DNA of 64,000 nucleotides from Thermomonas brevis (GTDB lineage Bacteria; Pseudomonadota; Gammaproteobacteria; Xanthomonadales; Xanthomonadaceae). Position numbers and translations under genes: made by a program. Of the stretch, positions 19,822 to 28,610 are shown one piece after another (positions within the stretch are counted from its first letter, which is position 1; the number at the start of each line of letters is the position of its first letter). Under the pieces are notes generated by a model that saw nothing but the letters and a program-made list of their open reading frames with translations, made no database searches and was not told where the DNA came from. The stretch is from positions 3,224,001 to 3,288,000 of the forward strand of contig NZ_CP060711.1 in NCBI RefSeq assembly GCF_014395425.1, given 5' to 3'.

Positions 19822-20708
19822 GGTGTGTTCGCCATCAGTTTGACCACGCTGGAAAAATCCAGCCCGCCGTTGCCCTGCCGGCTGTTCATCGCGTAGAGGT
19901 TGCGCGCCAGTTCGCCCAGCGGGATGGACGCGCCGGTGCCCATCGCCGCTTCGGCGGCCAGCCCCAGATCCTTGAGCATCAGGTCGTTGCCGAAGCCGCC
20001 CGTGTAGCCGCGCGAGGCCGGTGCGTTCTCCAGCACGCCGGGCCACGGATTGCAGACTTCGGTGGCCCAACTGCGGCTGGTGCTGACCGCCATCATCTGC
20101 GACAGCGCCTTCGCGTCCAGCCCGTGCGCGACGCCCAGCGCGATGGCTTCGCCGGTGGCCGCCATGATCACGCCCAGCGCCATGTTGTTGCACAGCTTGG
20201 CGACTTGGCCCGCGCCGGCATCGCCCATGTGGAAGATGTTTTTGCCCATTGCCGACAGCACGGCGCGCGCGCGTTCCAGCGCGGAGGCTTCGCCGCCGAC
20301 GATGAAGGTCAGCGTGCCCGCCGCCGCGCCGGCGGTGCCGCCCGATACCGGCGCGTCGATCATCGCAAGGCCGCGCGCAGCGGCGGCCTCGGCGACCTTG
20401 CGTGCGGAAGCGGGGGCGATGGTGCTGCAATCGATGACCAGCGCACCGGCGGGAATCTTCGCCAGCAGGCCATCCTTGCTCAAGTAAAGGCGTTCGACGT
20501 GGCGGCTGGCCGGCAGCATCGAAATCACCACCTCGGCATCGGCCACGGCGTCCGCCGCATTGGCGGCGGCCAGCGCACCGGCGGCGACGGCGGCGTCCAC
20601 GACGGCGGGTACTAAATCGAACACGCGCAGGGCGTGGCCGGCCTTGAGCAGGTTGGCGGCCATCGGGCCGCCCATGTGGCCGAGGCCGATGAAGGCAATG
20701 CGGGACAT
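19818..20708 (-). CDS. mmsB: 3-hydroxyisobutyrate dehydrogenase family protein
   Basis: The 296-residue beta-hydroxyacid dehydrogenase has the NAD-binding motif [13 protein letters not shown] (residues 8-20), the substrate loop [12 protein letters not shown] and the catalytic-lysine motif [11 protein letters not shown]. In valine breakdown it oxidizes 3-hydroxyisobutyrate to methylmalonate semialdehyde; the same chemistry on 3-hydroxypropionate gives malonate semialdehyde. It is fifth in the operon, 13 bases after the hydrolase gene, and overlaps queH by ATGA. Confidence 0.93.
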   Translation of the reverse strand: MSRIAFIGLGHMGGPMAANLLKAGHALRVFDLVPAVVDAAVAAGALAAANAADAVADAEVVISMLPASRHVERLYLSKDGLLAKIPAGALVIDCSTIAPASARKVAEAAAARGLAMIDAPVSGGTAGAAAGTLTFIVGGEASALERARAVLSAMGKNIFHMGDAGAGQVAKLCNNMALGVIMAATGEAIALGVAHGLDAKALSQMMAVSTSRSWATEVCNPWPGVLENAPASRGYTGGFGNDLMLKDLGLAAEAAMGTGASIPLGELARNLYAMNSRQGNGGLDFSSVVKLMANTP

Positions 20709-20721
20709 GCGGTGTTCTCCG

Positions 20722-21888
20722 TCAGTGGCCGAGGTCGGCCAGTGGATGTTCGTGGGCCGCCCAAGGCGCGGCGAAGAAGGACTGCGCCCACGCGGCGCTG
20801 GCGGCGGCCAGCGTGGCCGGCTGCCAGTGCGGGTTGCGATCCTTGTCGATCAGCAGGGCGCGAATGCCTTCGGCGAAATCGCCGTGCGCGGCGCAGTGCA
20901 GGGCGACGATGTATTCGAGGCGGAACACGTCGGCCAGCGGCAGCGCCGCGCCGCGTTGTTGCAATTCATAGCCCAGCCGTGCGGAACCCGGCGCACCGGC
21001 GGCCAGCGTGGTTTGCGCGTTGCGCAGCCACGCATCGTCGTTGGCATCGAGTGCGGCGATGGCGACGACGCTGTCTTCCAGCGTCGCCTGCGCGCAGGCG
21101 ATGCGGATGCGTGCGGCGTGGCGTTGCAACGGCCCCGGCGCAGTGGTGTCGGCGAAGCGTGCGAGCAGCGCGTGGAGTTGAGCGCGACGCGCGCCGGCAT
21201 CATTGGCCCAATCGGTTTCGGCTATTGCATCGAACACGTCGCCGCGACGCGCTTCCGGCACCAACACGTCGGCCAGACCGGCGTGGATGGCGTCGCTGGC
21301 GTCCAGCGGCGCGCCGGTCAAGGCGAGGAACAGGCCCGCGCCATCGGGCACGCGCGGCAGCAGCCAACTGCCGCCCACGTCGGGGAACAGGCCGACGGTG
21401 ATTTCCGGGAACGCCAGCTTGCTGCGCTCGCTGACCACGCGGTGGCTGGCCCCCGACATCAGGCCGATGCCGCCGCCCATCACGATGCCGTGGCCCCAGC
21501 ACAGCAGCGGCTTCGGGTAGGTGTGGATGCGGTAGTCGAGGCGGTATTCGGTGGCGAAGAAGGTTTCGGCGTGCGGGTTGCCGCGCGGGTCGGCGAAGGC
21601 GTCGGCTTCCCAGCGGTCGCGCTGTTGCTGCTCGCGCATGCCGCGATACAAGCCTTGAAGGTCGCCACCGGCGCAGAACGCTTTTTCGCCCGTGCCTTGC
21701 AGGACGACCAGCGCGATGTCGTCGTCGGCTGCCCATTGGATGAGCTGCGCGTCCAGCAGCCGCGCCATTTCCAGCGACAGGCCGTTGAGCGTTTTTGGCG
21801 CGTTGAGGGTGGCGATGCCGATGCGCTTGCCGTTGCCGGCGTCGCGTTCGGCGAACAGAACGGATGCTTCGATGGCGTCGTCGTTCAT
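20722..21888 (-). CDS. 3-hydroxyisobutyryl-CoA hydrolase family protein (enoyl-CoA hydratase/isomerase superfamily)
   Basis: The 388-residue protein has the length of HIBYL-CoA hydrolases, longer than true hydratases. It shows the crotonase signatures AFCAGGDLQGLY, VMGGGIGLMSGASHR and the catalytic region PEITVGLFPDVGGS, whose Glu and Asp favour thioester hydrolysis. It releases 3-hydroxyisobutyrate, or 3-hydroxypropionate, from CoA. The ATG at 21888 overlaps the preceding stop (ATGA). Confidence 0.9.
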   Translation of the reverse strand: MNDDAIEASVLFAERDAGNGKRIGIATLNAPKTLNGLSLEMARLLDAQLIQWAADDDIALVVLQGTGEKAFCAGGDLQGLYRGMREQQQRDRWEADAFADPRGNPHAETFFATEYRLDYRIHTYPKPLLCWGHGIVMGGGIGLMSGASHRVVSERSKLAFPEITVGLFPDVGGSWLLPRVPDGAGLFLALTGAPLDASDAIHAGLADVLVPEARRGDVFDAIAETDWANDAGARRAQLHALLARFADTTAPGPLQRHAARIRIACAQATLEDSVVAIAALDANDDAWLRNAQTTLAAGAPGSARLGYELQQRGAALPLADVFRLEYIVALHCAAHGDFAEGIRALLIDKDRNPHWQPATLAAASAAWAQSFFAAPWAAHEHPLADLGH

Positions 21889-22682
21889 GCGTTCTTCCAT
21901 TGCGGCGCACGCTTTTCGAGGAAGGCGTTGACGCCTTCGCCTTGGTCGGCGCTGTCGAACAGATCGACGAAGGTTTCGCGCTCGGACACCAGCGCGGTGG
22001 CGTGGTGCTGCGTGCGGGTGGCCTGCACCAAGCGCTTGCAGGCGGCGACGCTGGTGGGGCTTTGCTTTTCCGCCTGCTTCGCCCATGCCAATGCGCGGGC
22101 TTTCGCTTCGCCCTTTGGCACGGTGTCTTCCACCAGCCCGATGCGCAGCGCGGTGGCGGCGTCGATGCGTTCGCCCAGCAGAATCATGCGCTTGGCCCAG
22201 CCTTCGCCGACGAGGCGCGGCAGATTTTGCGTACCACCCGCGCAGGGCAGCAGGCCGACGGTGGCTTCCGGCAAGGCGACCTGCGCCTGTTCTTCGATGA
22301 TGCGCAGGTCGCAGGCCAGCGCGCATTCCAGCCCGCCGCCCATCGCGTAGCCGTTGATCGCGGCGATGGACACGCCGCGAAACGCGCTCAATGCCTCGAA
22401 CGCTTCGCCGAAACGACGCGCCGCCTCGCGCGCCAGCGCCTTGTCGCCGTCGGCGAACTGCTTGAGGTCGGCACCGGCGGAGAAGAACTTTTCACCTTCG
22501 CCGGTGACGACCAGCGCGTAGATGCTGCGGTCGGCGTCCAGCGCGGCAACGAGGTCGCGCAGCGCGCTCAGGCTGTGCACCGTCCACGTATTGGCCGGCG
22601 GGTTGGACAGGGTGACGATGGCGACGTGGCCGTCGATTTCCAGCTTCAAGCCCGTCCACTCGCGGCTACGGTAGTCGTTCAT
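21885..22682 (-). CDS. Enoyl-CoA hydratase
   Basis: The 265-residue crotonase-fold enzyme has the oxyanion motif FFSAGADLKQF and both catalytic glutamate regions, GGGLECALACDLRI and LPEATVGLLPCAGGT. It hydrates a short 2-enoyl-CoA such as methacrylyl-CoA or acrylyl-CoA. The ATG at 22682 follows GAGGAATT and overlaps the acyl-CoA dehydrogenase stop as ATGA. It lies between the dehydrogenase and the hydrolase, in reaction order. Confidence 0.91.
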   Translation of the reverse strand: MNDYRSREWTGLKLEIDGHVAIVTLSNPPANTWTVHSLSALRDLVAALDADRSIYALVVTGEGEKFFSAGADLKQFADGDKALAREAARRFGEAFEALSAFRGVSIAAINGYAMGGGLECALACDLRIIEEQAQVALPEATVGLLPCAGGTQNLPRLVGEGWAKRMILLGERIDAATALRIGLVEDTVPKGEAKARALAWAKQAEKQSPTSVAACKRLVQATRTQHHATALVSERETFVDLFDSADQGEGVNAFLEKRAPQWKNA

Positions 22683-23863
22683 CGCAATTCCTCGTCTGTA
22701 TTGAGCAAATGGCGCGCCACGATCACGCGCATGATTTCGTTGGTGCCTTCCAGAATCTGGTGCACGCGGCAATCGCGCAGCAGGCGTTCGATGGGGTATT
22801 CGCGGATGTAGCCGTAGCCGCCGTGCAGTTGCAGGGCGTCGTTGCAGATCGCGAAACCGGCATCGGTGGCGAAGCGCTTGGCCATCGCGCACCACACGGT
22901 GGCGTCCGCGCTGCGCGCGTCGAGCTTGCGCGCGGCGGTGTGCACCATCTGCCGCGCGGCGACCAGTTGTGTCGCCATGTCGGCCAGTTTGAACTGCAAG
23001 GCTTGGAACTCGGCCAGCTTTTTGCCGAACTGGCGGCGTTCGCCCATGTAGCGGCGCGCGGCGTCCAGCGCGCCCTGCGCCGCGCCCAGCGAGCAGGCGG
23101 CGATGTTGATGCGGCCGCCGTCCAAGCCCTTCATGGCGATCTTGAAACCGTCGTCCTCGTTGCCCAGCAGATTGGTCGCCGGCACGCGCACGTTCTCGAA
23201 CGCGACGCCGCGCGTGGGCTGGCTGTTCCAGCCGAGTTTTTCTTCCTTGCGCCCATACGCAATCCCCGCCGCATCCGCCAGTACCGCGAACGCGCTGATG
23301 CCGCGCGCGCCGTCCTCGCCGGTGCGCGCCATCACCACCAGCAGGTCGGTCGCGCCCGCGCCGGAGATGAAGGCTTTGCTGCCGGTCAGCAGGTAATCGT
23401 CGCCGTCGCGCACGGCGCGGGTTTTCAGAGAGGCCGCATCGGAACCTGCGCCCGGTTCGGTCAGGCAGTACGAGGCCAGCTTCGCGCCGCTGGCCAGCGC
23501 CGCGCCCCACGTGTCGCGTAGGGCGGGGCGGGCGTGCGCGGTCAGCATCCACGTCGCCATGTTGTGGATGCTGACGAAGGCGGCGGTGGACGGATCGACC
23601 GCCGCCAGTTCCTCGAACACGATGGCGGCGTCCAGCCGGGTCAGCCCGCTGCCGCCGGCGGCTTCATCGACGTACAGCCCGCAGAAGCCGAGTTCGCCGG
23701 CCTTGGCGATGGCTTCGCGCGGGAAGATGCCTTCGGCGTCCCAGTGCGCCGCATGCGGGGCCAGCTCGGCCTGTGCGAAATCGCGCGCGGCTTCGCGGAA
23801 CGCCTGCTGGTCTTCGCTCAACGCCGGCCATGCCGACGCCTGCATGTCCATGACGGCGGCCAT
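22679..23863 (-). CDS. Acyl-CoA dehydrogenase, short-branched/isobutyryl-CoA type
   Basis: The 394-residue flavoenzyme has the FAD/substrate signatures CLTEPGAGSD, QLHGGYGYIREYP and ILEGTNEIMR, where Glu372 is the expected catalytic base. It makes the 2,3 double bond of a short acyl-CoA and passes electrons to ETF. The ATG at 23863 is chosen because it overlaps the mmsA stop by one base (TGATG); internal ATGs at 23851 and 23845 are alternatives. Whether it prefers isobutyryl-CoA or propionyl-CoA decides the pathway question raised in the findings. Confidence 0.92.
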   Translation of the reverse strand: MAAVMDMQASAWPALSEDQQAFREAARDFAQAELAPHAAHWDAEGIFPREAIAKAGELGFCGLYVDEAAGGSGLTRLDAAIVFEELAAVDPSTAAFVSIHNMATWMLTAHARPALRDTWGAALASGAKLASYCLTEPGAGSDAASLKTRAVRDGDDYLLTGSKAFISGAGATDLLVVMARTGEDGARGISAFAVLADAAGIAYGRKEEKLGWNSQPTRGVAFENVRVPATNLLGNEDDGFKIAMKGLDGGRINIAACSLGAAQGALDAARRYMGERRQFGKKLAEFQALQFKLADMATQLVAARQMVHTAARKLDARSADATVWCAMAKRFATDAGFAICNDALQLHGGYGYIREYPIERLLRDCRVHQILEGTNEIMRVIVARHLLNTDEELR

Positions 23864-25386
23864 CACTTCAAACTGATCGTGGTGTTGACGCCGTGGCTGG
23901 CGGTGTCGTCGTCGAACCAGCGTGCCGTCACGGTCTTGGTCTGGGTGTAGAACGCGACCACCTGCTTGCCGTAGGGGCCAAGGTCGCCGAGCTTGGACGC
24001 GCGCGAGCCGGTGAACGAGAACAGCGGCACCGGCACCGGGATCGGCAGGTTGATGCCGACCTGTCCCACGTCGATGTCCTCTTGGAACTTGCGCGCCGCC
24101 GCGCCGGACTGGGTGAAGATCGCGGTGCCGTTGCCGTTCGGGTTGGCGTTGACCAGCGCGATGGCCTCGTCCAGCGTCTTGGCTTCGAGGATCACCAGCA
24201 CCGGGCCGAAGATTTCCTCGTCGTAGATGCGCATGCCGGGCTTCACGCCGGAGAAGATGGTCGGGCCGACGAAATTGCCTTGCTCGAAGCCGGGGACGGC
24301 GGGGTTGCGGCCGTCGAGTTCCAGCGTCGCGCCCTGTTCGATGCCGGAGGCGATCAGCGCCTCGACGCGCGCACGCGCGGCGCAGGAAATCACCGGGCCG
24401 ACGTCGGTGCCCGCTTCGGTGCCGGCGTTGACCTTGAGCGTTTTCGCCTTGGCGACCAGATCGGGAATCCATGCCTTCGCCGCGCCCACCAGCACGGCGG
24501 TGGACGCGGCCATGCAGCGTTGCCCCGCCGCGCCGAACGCCGCGCCGGCCATCGCGTTGAGCGTCTGCTCCTTGTTGGCGTCGGGCAGCACCACCGCGTG
24601 GTTCTTCGCGCCCATCATGCACTGCGCGCGCTTGCCCGCCAGCGATGCGCGGTTGTAAACGTGCGTGCCGACCTTGGTGGAACCGACGAACGACACCGCC
24701 TTGATGTCGGGATGGTCGCAAAGGGCGTTGACCACGTCCTCGCCGCCGTGGACGACGTTGAGCACGCCCTTGGGAATGCCGGCTTCCAGCGCCAATTCCA
24801 CCAGCCGCATCGTCACCATCGGGTCTTGCTCGGACGGCTTGAGCACGAAGGTATTGCCGGTGGCGATCGCCATCGGGAACATCCACAGCGGGATCATCGC
24901 CGGGAAGTTGAACGGGGTGATGCCGGCGCACACGCCCAGCGGTTGCAGCAGTGTGTAGGTATCGACGCCGCCGGCCACGTTGTTGGCGAGTTCGCCCAGT
25001 TGCAGATTGCCGATGGACGCCGCGTGTTCGACCACTTCCAGCCCGCGGAACACGTCGCCCTCGGCGTCGGGCAGGGTCTTGCCCTGTTCGGCGGTGAGGA
25101 TCGCCGCCAGTTCGCCCATGTGCTCGCGGATCAATTGCTGATACTTGAGGAAGATGCGCGCGCGGGTGCCGATGGGCGTCTTGCGCCACGTCTTGAACGC
25201 TTCGCGCGCCGAGGCGATGGCGGCTTCGACTTCATCGGCGGTGGCGAACGGCACCCGCGCCAGTACGGCCTGCGTGGCCGGGTTGACCACATCGCGCCAG
25301 TGGGTGGTGTTCGATTCGACGAATTCGCCGTCGATCAACAGCTTGACGGTCGCGGCATTGGCCGCAACGCGGTGCATCTCGTTCAT
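23863..25386 (-). CDS. mmsA: CoA-acylating methylmalonate/malonate-semialdehyde dehydrogenase
   Basis: The 507-residue aldehyde dehydrogenase is of the MmsA type: [16 protein letters not shown], the GSTKVG NAD loop and the nucleophile Cys291 in [10 protein letters not shown]. It converts methylmalonate semialdehyde to propionyl-CoA, or malonate semialdehyde to acetyl-CoA, with release of CO2. The ATG at 25386 has GGAGAG upstream; an earlier ATG at 25410 has less support. It is the first gene of an eight-gene operon that starts at a B12 riboswitch about 140 bases upstream. Confidence 0.94.
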   Translation of the reverse strand: MNEMHRVAANAATVKLLIDGEFVESNTTHWRDVVNPATQAVLARVPFATADEVEAAIASAREAFKTWRKTPIGTRARIFLKYQQLIREHMGELAAILTAEQGKTLPDAEGDVFRGLEVVEHAASIGNLQLGELANNVAGGVDTYTLLQPLGVCAGITPFNFPAMIPLWMFPMAIATGNTFVLKPSEQDPMVTMRLVELALEAGIPKGVLNVVHGGEDVVNALCDHPDIKAVSFVGSTKVGTHVYNRASLAGKRAQCMMGAKNHAVVLPDANKEQTLNAMAGAAFGAAGQRCMAASTAVLVGAAKAWIPDLVAKAKTLKVNAGTEAGTDVGPVISCAARARVEALIASGIEQGATLELDGRNPAVPGFEQGNFVGPTIFSGVKPGMRIYDEEIFGPVLVILEAKTLDEAIALVNANPNGNGTAIFTQSGAAARKFQEDIDVGQVGINLPIPVPVPLFSFTGSRASKLGDLGPYGKQVVAFYTQTKTVTARWFDDDTASHGVNTTISLK

Positions 25387-25526
25387 TGTCCATCTCTCCG
25401 TGCCGCACACCCGCGAAGGGAGCGTTGCAGGAGCGGGACAGGGCGGATTGCGCGCGCACGGACGCCGCGATCAGCTCGTCCGGTTGCCCGCCGCAACACC
25501 CGAGGAGGACGCCAAGGCGTCCACTA

Positions 25527-25705
25527 CTGGCCGGTCTCCGGGCTTGCGAGCGATGCGGTTTGCATCCCCCCGACGCCTTCCCGCGCGGACGCAGTGGCTG
25601 TGTGTCGGGCTTTCTCGCCTACCGTTGCGGGGGCAGCGCCGGCGTCTGACCGGCTTCCCGTTTCACCCTGCGCACCGGTTGGCGGCAGGACACCTGTAGC
25701 CGGCC
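25527..25705 (-). ncRNA. Cobalamin (B12) riboswitch at the head of the mms operon
   Basis: Read on the minus strand, it has AACGGGAAGCCGGT (about 25652-25665), the core GCGCTGCCCCCGCAACGGTA (near 25621-25640), GCGGGAAGGCG, and the B12 box GCAAGCCCGGAGACCGGCC (25529-25547). The ends GGCCGG and CCGGCC can close helix P1. It points at mmsA, not at nrdD. The remaining 140 bases before mmsA hold a small hairpin (GGACGC/GCGTCC) but no T-run, so the mode of control is open. I know of no textbook case of this aptamer class on an mmsA operon. Confidence 0.92.
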
Positions 25706-25706
25706 G

Positions 25707-25736
25707 AGTGTAGGCGGCGGGGGCGGCGACGGACAA
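25707..25736 (-). promoter_or_regulatory. Sigma-70-type promoter of the mms operon
   Basis: On the minus strand TTGTCC (25736-25731) and TACACT (25712-25707) are 18 bases apart; the predicted start near 25700 coincides with the 5' end of the riboswitch. Confidence 0.55.
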
Positions 25737-25773
25737 GCTGCACCGCCGCAGGGCCGGTGCGTATGCGCCGCAC

Positions 25774-25787
25774 TTGATCCAGATCAA
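25774..25787. promoter_or_regulatory. FNR/Anr box upstream of nrdD
   Basis: TTGATCCAGATCAA matches the FNR-family consensus TTGAT-N4-ATCAA at every position. It is centred about 68 bases before the nrdD ATG, consistent with oxygen-sensing activation of the anaerobic reductase. Confidence 0.85.
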
Positions 25788-25833
25788 TTCAATATCTAGT
25801 TGTTTCGTGGATCAATAGCACAACATATTGTGT
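25787..25833. promoter_or_regulatory. Paired NrdR-like boxes upstream of nrdD
   Basis: GCACAACATATTGTGT (25818-25833) differs from the NrdR consensus palindrome at two positions. A weaker copy, ATTCAATATCTAGTTG (25787-25802), lies exactly 31 bases upstream, the three-turn spacing typical of NrdR box pairs. NrdR represses nucleotide reductase genes when dATP is high. Confidence 0.65.
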
Positions 25834-25848
25834 TTATGGAGCGGGACA

Positions 25849-27630
25849 ATGGAAGCGAGCAGAACGGCGGCGGCGGTTCCCGGACGCCATTGGATCGACC
25901 CGGTGGCCTCGGTCGAGGAGTACCTGACCCGCGCCGACTGGCGGGTCAACGCCAACGCCAATCAGGGCTATTCGCTGGGCGGGCTGATCCTGAACGCGGC
26001 GGGCAAGGTGACCGCCAACTACTGGCTGGAAAAGGTCTATCCGCCGGAAATCGCCCGCGCCCACCGCGAGGCCGATCTGCACATCCACGATCTGGACATG
26101 CTGGCCGGCTACTGCGCCGGCTGGTCGCTGCGCACGCTGCTGTACGAAGGCTTCAACGGCGTGCCGAACAAGGTCGAGGCCGGCCCGCCCAAGCATCTGT
26201 CCTCGGCGGTGGGGCAGATCGTCAACTTCCTCGGCACTTTGCAGAACGAGTGGGCGGGCGCGCAGGCGTTTTCCTCGTTCGACACCTACATGGCACCGTT
26301 CGTGCGCAAGGACGGGCTGTCCTACGACGAGGTGCGCCAGTGCATTCAGGAGTTGATCTTCAACCTCAACGTGCCTTCGCGCTGGGGCACGCAGACGCCG
26401 TTCACCAATCTCACCTTCGACTGGGTCTGCCCGGACGACCTGAAGCACCAGACGCCGTTCATCGGCGGCGAGGAGATGCCGTTCGCCTACGGCGAATTGC
26501 AGGCCGAGATGGACATGATCAACCGCGCCTACATCGAAGTGATGAGCGCGGGCGATGCGCGCGGGCGGGTGTTCACCTTCCCGATCCCGACCTACAACAT
26601 CACCGCCGATTTCCCGTGGGAATCGGAGAACGCGCAGCGCCTGTTCGAGATGACCGCCAAGTACGGCCTGCCGTACTTCCAGAACTTCATCAATTCCGAA
26701 CTCGACCCGGGCATGATCCGTTCGATGTGCTGCCGCTTGCAGCTCGACCTGCGCGAGTTGCTCAAGCGCGGCAACGGCCTGTTCGGCAGCGCCGAGCAGA
26801 CCGGCAGCCTCGGCGTGGTGACGGTCAATTGCGCGCGCCTGGGCTATCTGCATCGCGGCGACGAAGCCGCGCTGTTCGCGCGCCTGGATGAACTGCTGGA
26901 ACTGGGCCGGCGCAGTCTGGAGATCAAGCGCGAGGTGGTGCAGCGGCACATCGACGACGGGTTGTATCCGTACACCAAGCGTTATCTCGGCACGCTGCGC
27001 AACCACTTCTCTACGCTGGGGGTGAACGGCATCAACGAGATGATCCGCAACTTCACCGGCGATGCGCACGACCTCACCAGCGAGTGGGGCCACGCCTTCG
27101 CGCTGCGCCTGCTCGACCACGTGCGCGCGCGAATGGTGGCGTTCCAGGAGCAGGCCGGCCATCTCTACAACCTCGAAGCCACGCCGGCCGAGGGCACCAC
27201 CTATCGCTTTGCGAAAGAGGATCGGCGGCGCTGGCCGGACATCCTGCAGGCCGGCAGCGCGGACAAGCCGTACTACACCAATTCCTCGCAGCTGCCGGTG
27301 GGCTTCACCGACGATCCGTTCGAGGCGCTGGAACGGCAGGAGGCGTTGCAATCGCGCTACACCGGCGGCACCGTGCTGCATCTGTACATGGGCGAGCGCA
27401 TTTCCAGCGGCGACGCCTGCCGCGAACTGGTGCGGCGCGCGCTGAGCCGCTTCCGCCTGCCGTACATCACGATCACGCCCACTTTCTCGATCTGCCCGGT
27501 ACACGGCTATCTGGCGGGCGAGCACGCATTCTGCCCGCGCTGCGACGAGCGGCTGCTGGCGGAACAACGGGCGGCCGCCGCGCCGCCTTCCAACGTCGAT
27601 GTCGCATCTTTCGAGGAGCTCTCCGCATGA
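25849..27630 (+). CDS. nrdD: Anaerobic ribonucleoside-triphosphate reductase, class III, large polypeptide without the glycyl-radical segment
   Basis: The 593-residue protein starts at the ATG 25849 after GGAGCGGG. It begins in the catalytic barrel (NANANQGYSLGGLIL), so no N-terminal ATP-cone is present. It has the zinc site segment SICPVHGYLAGEHAFCPRC near the C terminus. It ends in VASFEELSA without the RVxGY glycyl-radical motif that normally completes NrdD; that motif is encoded by the next, overlapping gene (ATGA). Together they reduce NTPs without oxygen or B12, using formate or a thiol system. Confidence 0.9.
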   Translation: MEASRTAAAVPGRHWIDPVASVEEYLTRADWRVNANANQGYSLGGLILNAAGKVTANYWLEKVYPPEIARAHREADLHIHDLDMLAGYCAGWSLRTLLYEGFNGVPNKVEAGPPKHLSSAVGQIVNFLGTLQNEWAGAQAFSSFDTYMAPFVRKDGLSYDEVRQCIQELIFNLNVPSRWGTQTPFTNLTFDWVCPDDLKHQTPFIGGEEMPFAYGELQAEMDMINRAYIEVMSAGDARGRVFTFPIPTYNITADFPWESENAQRLFEMTAKYGLPYFQNFINSELDPGMIRSMCCRLQLDLRELLKRGNGLFGSAEQTGSLGVVTVNCARLGYLHRGDEAALFARLDELLELGRRSLEIKREVVQRHIDDGLYPYTKRYLGTLRNHFSTLGVNGINEMIRNFTGDAHDLTSEWGHAFALRLLDHVRARMVAFQEQAGHLYNLEATPAEGTTYRFAKEDRRRWPDILQAGSADKPYYTNSSQLPVGFTDDPFEALERQEALQSRYTGGTVLHLYMGERISSGDACRELVRRALSRFRLPYITITPTFSICPVHGYLAGEHAFCPRCDERLLAEQRAAAAPPSNVDVASFEELSA

Positions 27631-27815
27631 ACAATCCGGCCGTTCTTTCTTCCCCAACCGCCGCGCCGCTGCGCGACGAAGACCGCCAGCGCTGCGAAGT
27701 GTGGACGCGGGTGATGGGCTACCACCGCCCGGTGTCCAGCTTCAACATCGGCAAGCAGGGCGAACACGCGCAGCGGCAGTTCTTCCGCGAAGCGCCGGTG
27801 CGCCGTGCCGCATGA
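27627..27815 (+). CDS. Glycyl-radical mini-subunit of class III ribonucleotide reductase (split NrdD C terminus)
   Basis: The 62-residue protein contains CEVWTRVMGYHRPVSSFN and GKQGEHAQRQFF, equivalent to the C-terminal RVxGY-x-RPV-GKQ segment of intact NrdD proteins. Gly31 is the predicted radical site, activated by NrdG. Residues 1-20 are a Pro/Ser/Ala linker. It overlaps nrdD and nrdG by ATGA at both ends, so the three are co-translated. The split could be a real two-chain enzyme or an old nonsense/frameshift event; the clean start and stop overlaps favour a real gene. Confidence 0.8.
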   Translation: MNNPAVLSSPTAAPLRDEDRQRCEVWTRVMGYHRPVSSFNIGKQGEHAQRQFFREAPVRRAA

Positions 27816-28477
27816 TCCGCGTCGGCGGAATGACGCCGTTGACCAGCATCGACTTTCCCGGTCGGCTGGCGGCGGTGTTGTTCCTGCAAGGCTGCCCATG
27901 GCGCTGCGGCTATTGCCACAACCCGGAATTGCTGCCGGCGCGGGCGGAAGTTGGGATTGCGTGGGAACGGGTCGAAGCGTTCCTGCGACGCCGGCAGGGC
28001 TTGCTGGATGCGGTGGTGTTTTCCGGCGGCGAGCCGACTGCGCAGGCCGCGCTGCCGCAGGCCATCGCGCGGGTGAGGGCGATGGGCTATCGCATCGGCC
28101 TACATACCGGCGGTATGTATCCGGCGCGGCTGCGCTTGGTCTTGCCGTTGCTGGACTGGATCGGGCTGGACGTCAAAGCGCCCGAGGACTATCACGATGC
28201 GGTGACGGGCCGTCGCGACAGCGCGCGGCCGACGTTCGAGGCGCTGGATGCGGTGCTGGACAGCGGCGTTGCCTATGAGTGCCGCACCACGTGGCATCCG
28301 ACGCTGTATCCGGCGCAGGCGCTGTATCGCTTGGCCGATGGGCTTTCGGCGCGAGGCGTGAAGCATTGGGCCTTGCAGGAATGCCGCGACGAAGGGCGCG
28401 CGCGCATTGCCGGGGATGAGGTGGATTTGGAACGGTTGTGCGCGGGCTTCAAGAGTTTTTGTTTCCGGCGCGGATGA
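27812..28477 (+). CDS. nrdG: Anaerobic ribonucleotide reductase activating enzyme, radical SAM
   Basis: The 221-residue protein has the radical-SAM cluster CPWRCGYC (CxxxCxxC) at about residues 28-35 and the GGEPT motif for SAM binding. It makes the glycyl radical on the class III reductase. It is larger than E. coli NrdG and resembles the NrdG2/pyruvate-formate-lyase-activase-like form. It ends in front of a set of hairpin repeats and is convergent with metE. Confidence 0.92.
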   Translation: MIRVGGMTPLTSIDFPGRLAAVLFLQGCPWRCGYCHNPELLPARAEVGIAWERVEAFLRRRQGLLDAVVFSGGEPTAQAALPQAIARVRAMGYRIGLHTGGMYPARLRLVLPLLDWIGLDVKAPEDYHDAVTGRRDSARPTFEALDAVLDSGVAYECRTTWHPTLYPAQALYRLADGLSARGVKHWALQECRDEGRARIAGDEVDLERLCAGFKSFCFRRG

Positions 28478-28481
28478 TGTT

Positions 28482-28593
28482 CCTTCTCCCTACGGGAGAA
28501 GGTGCCCCGAAGGGGCGGATGAGGGTGCGGCGGAGCTGATTGCATCGCATGTGCCGAACCCTCACCCCAACCCCTCTCCCAATGGGAGAGGGG
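28482..28593. repeat. Composite palindromic repeat between nrdG and metE
   Basis: Three hairpins: CCTTCTCCC/GGGAGAAGG (28482-28502, 3-base loop), GCCCC/GGGGC (28504-28516) and CCCCTCTCCC/GGGAGAGGGG (28571-28593, 3-base loop). A copy with the same end hairpins lies at 42200-42390. Both copies sit between convergent genes, so a terminator role for both strands is plausible. Confidence 0.8.
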
Positions 28594-28610
28594 CTTTAAA
28601 GCAGCTTTCC

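Noticed and set aside
25505..25525. GGACGC/GCGTCC hairpin after the mms riboswitch as an intrinsic terminator
   Set aside because: The stem is short and no T-run follows on the minus strand.
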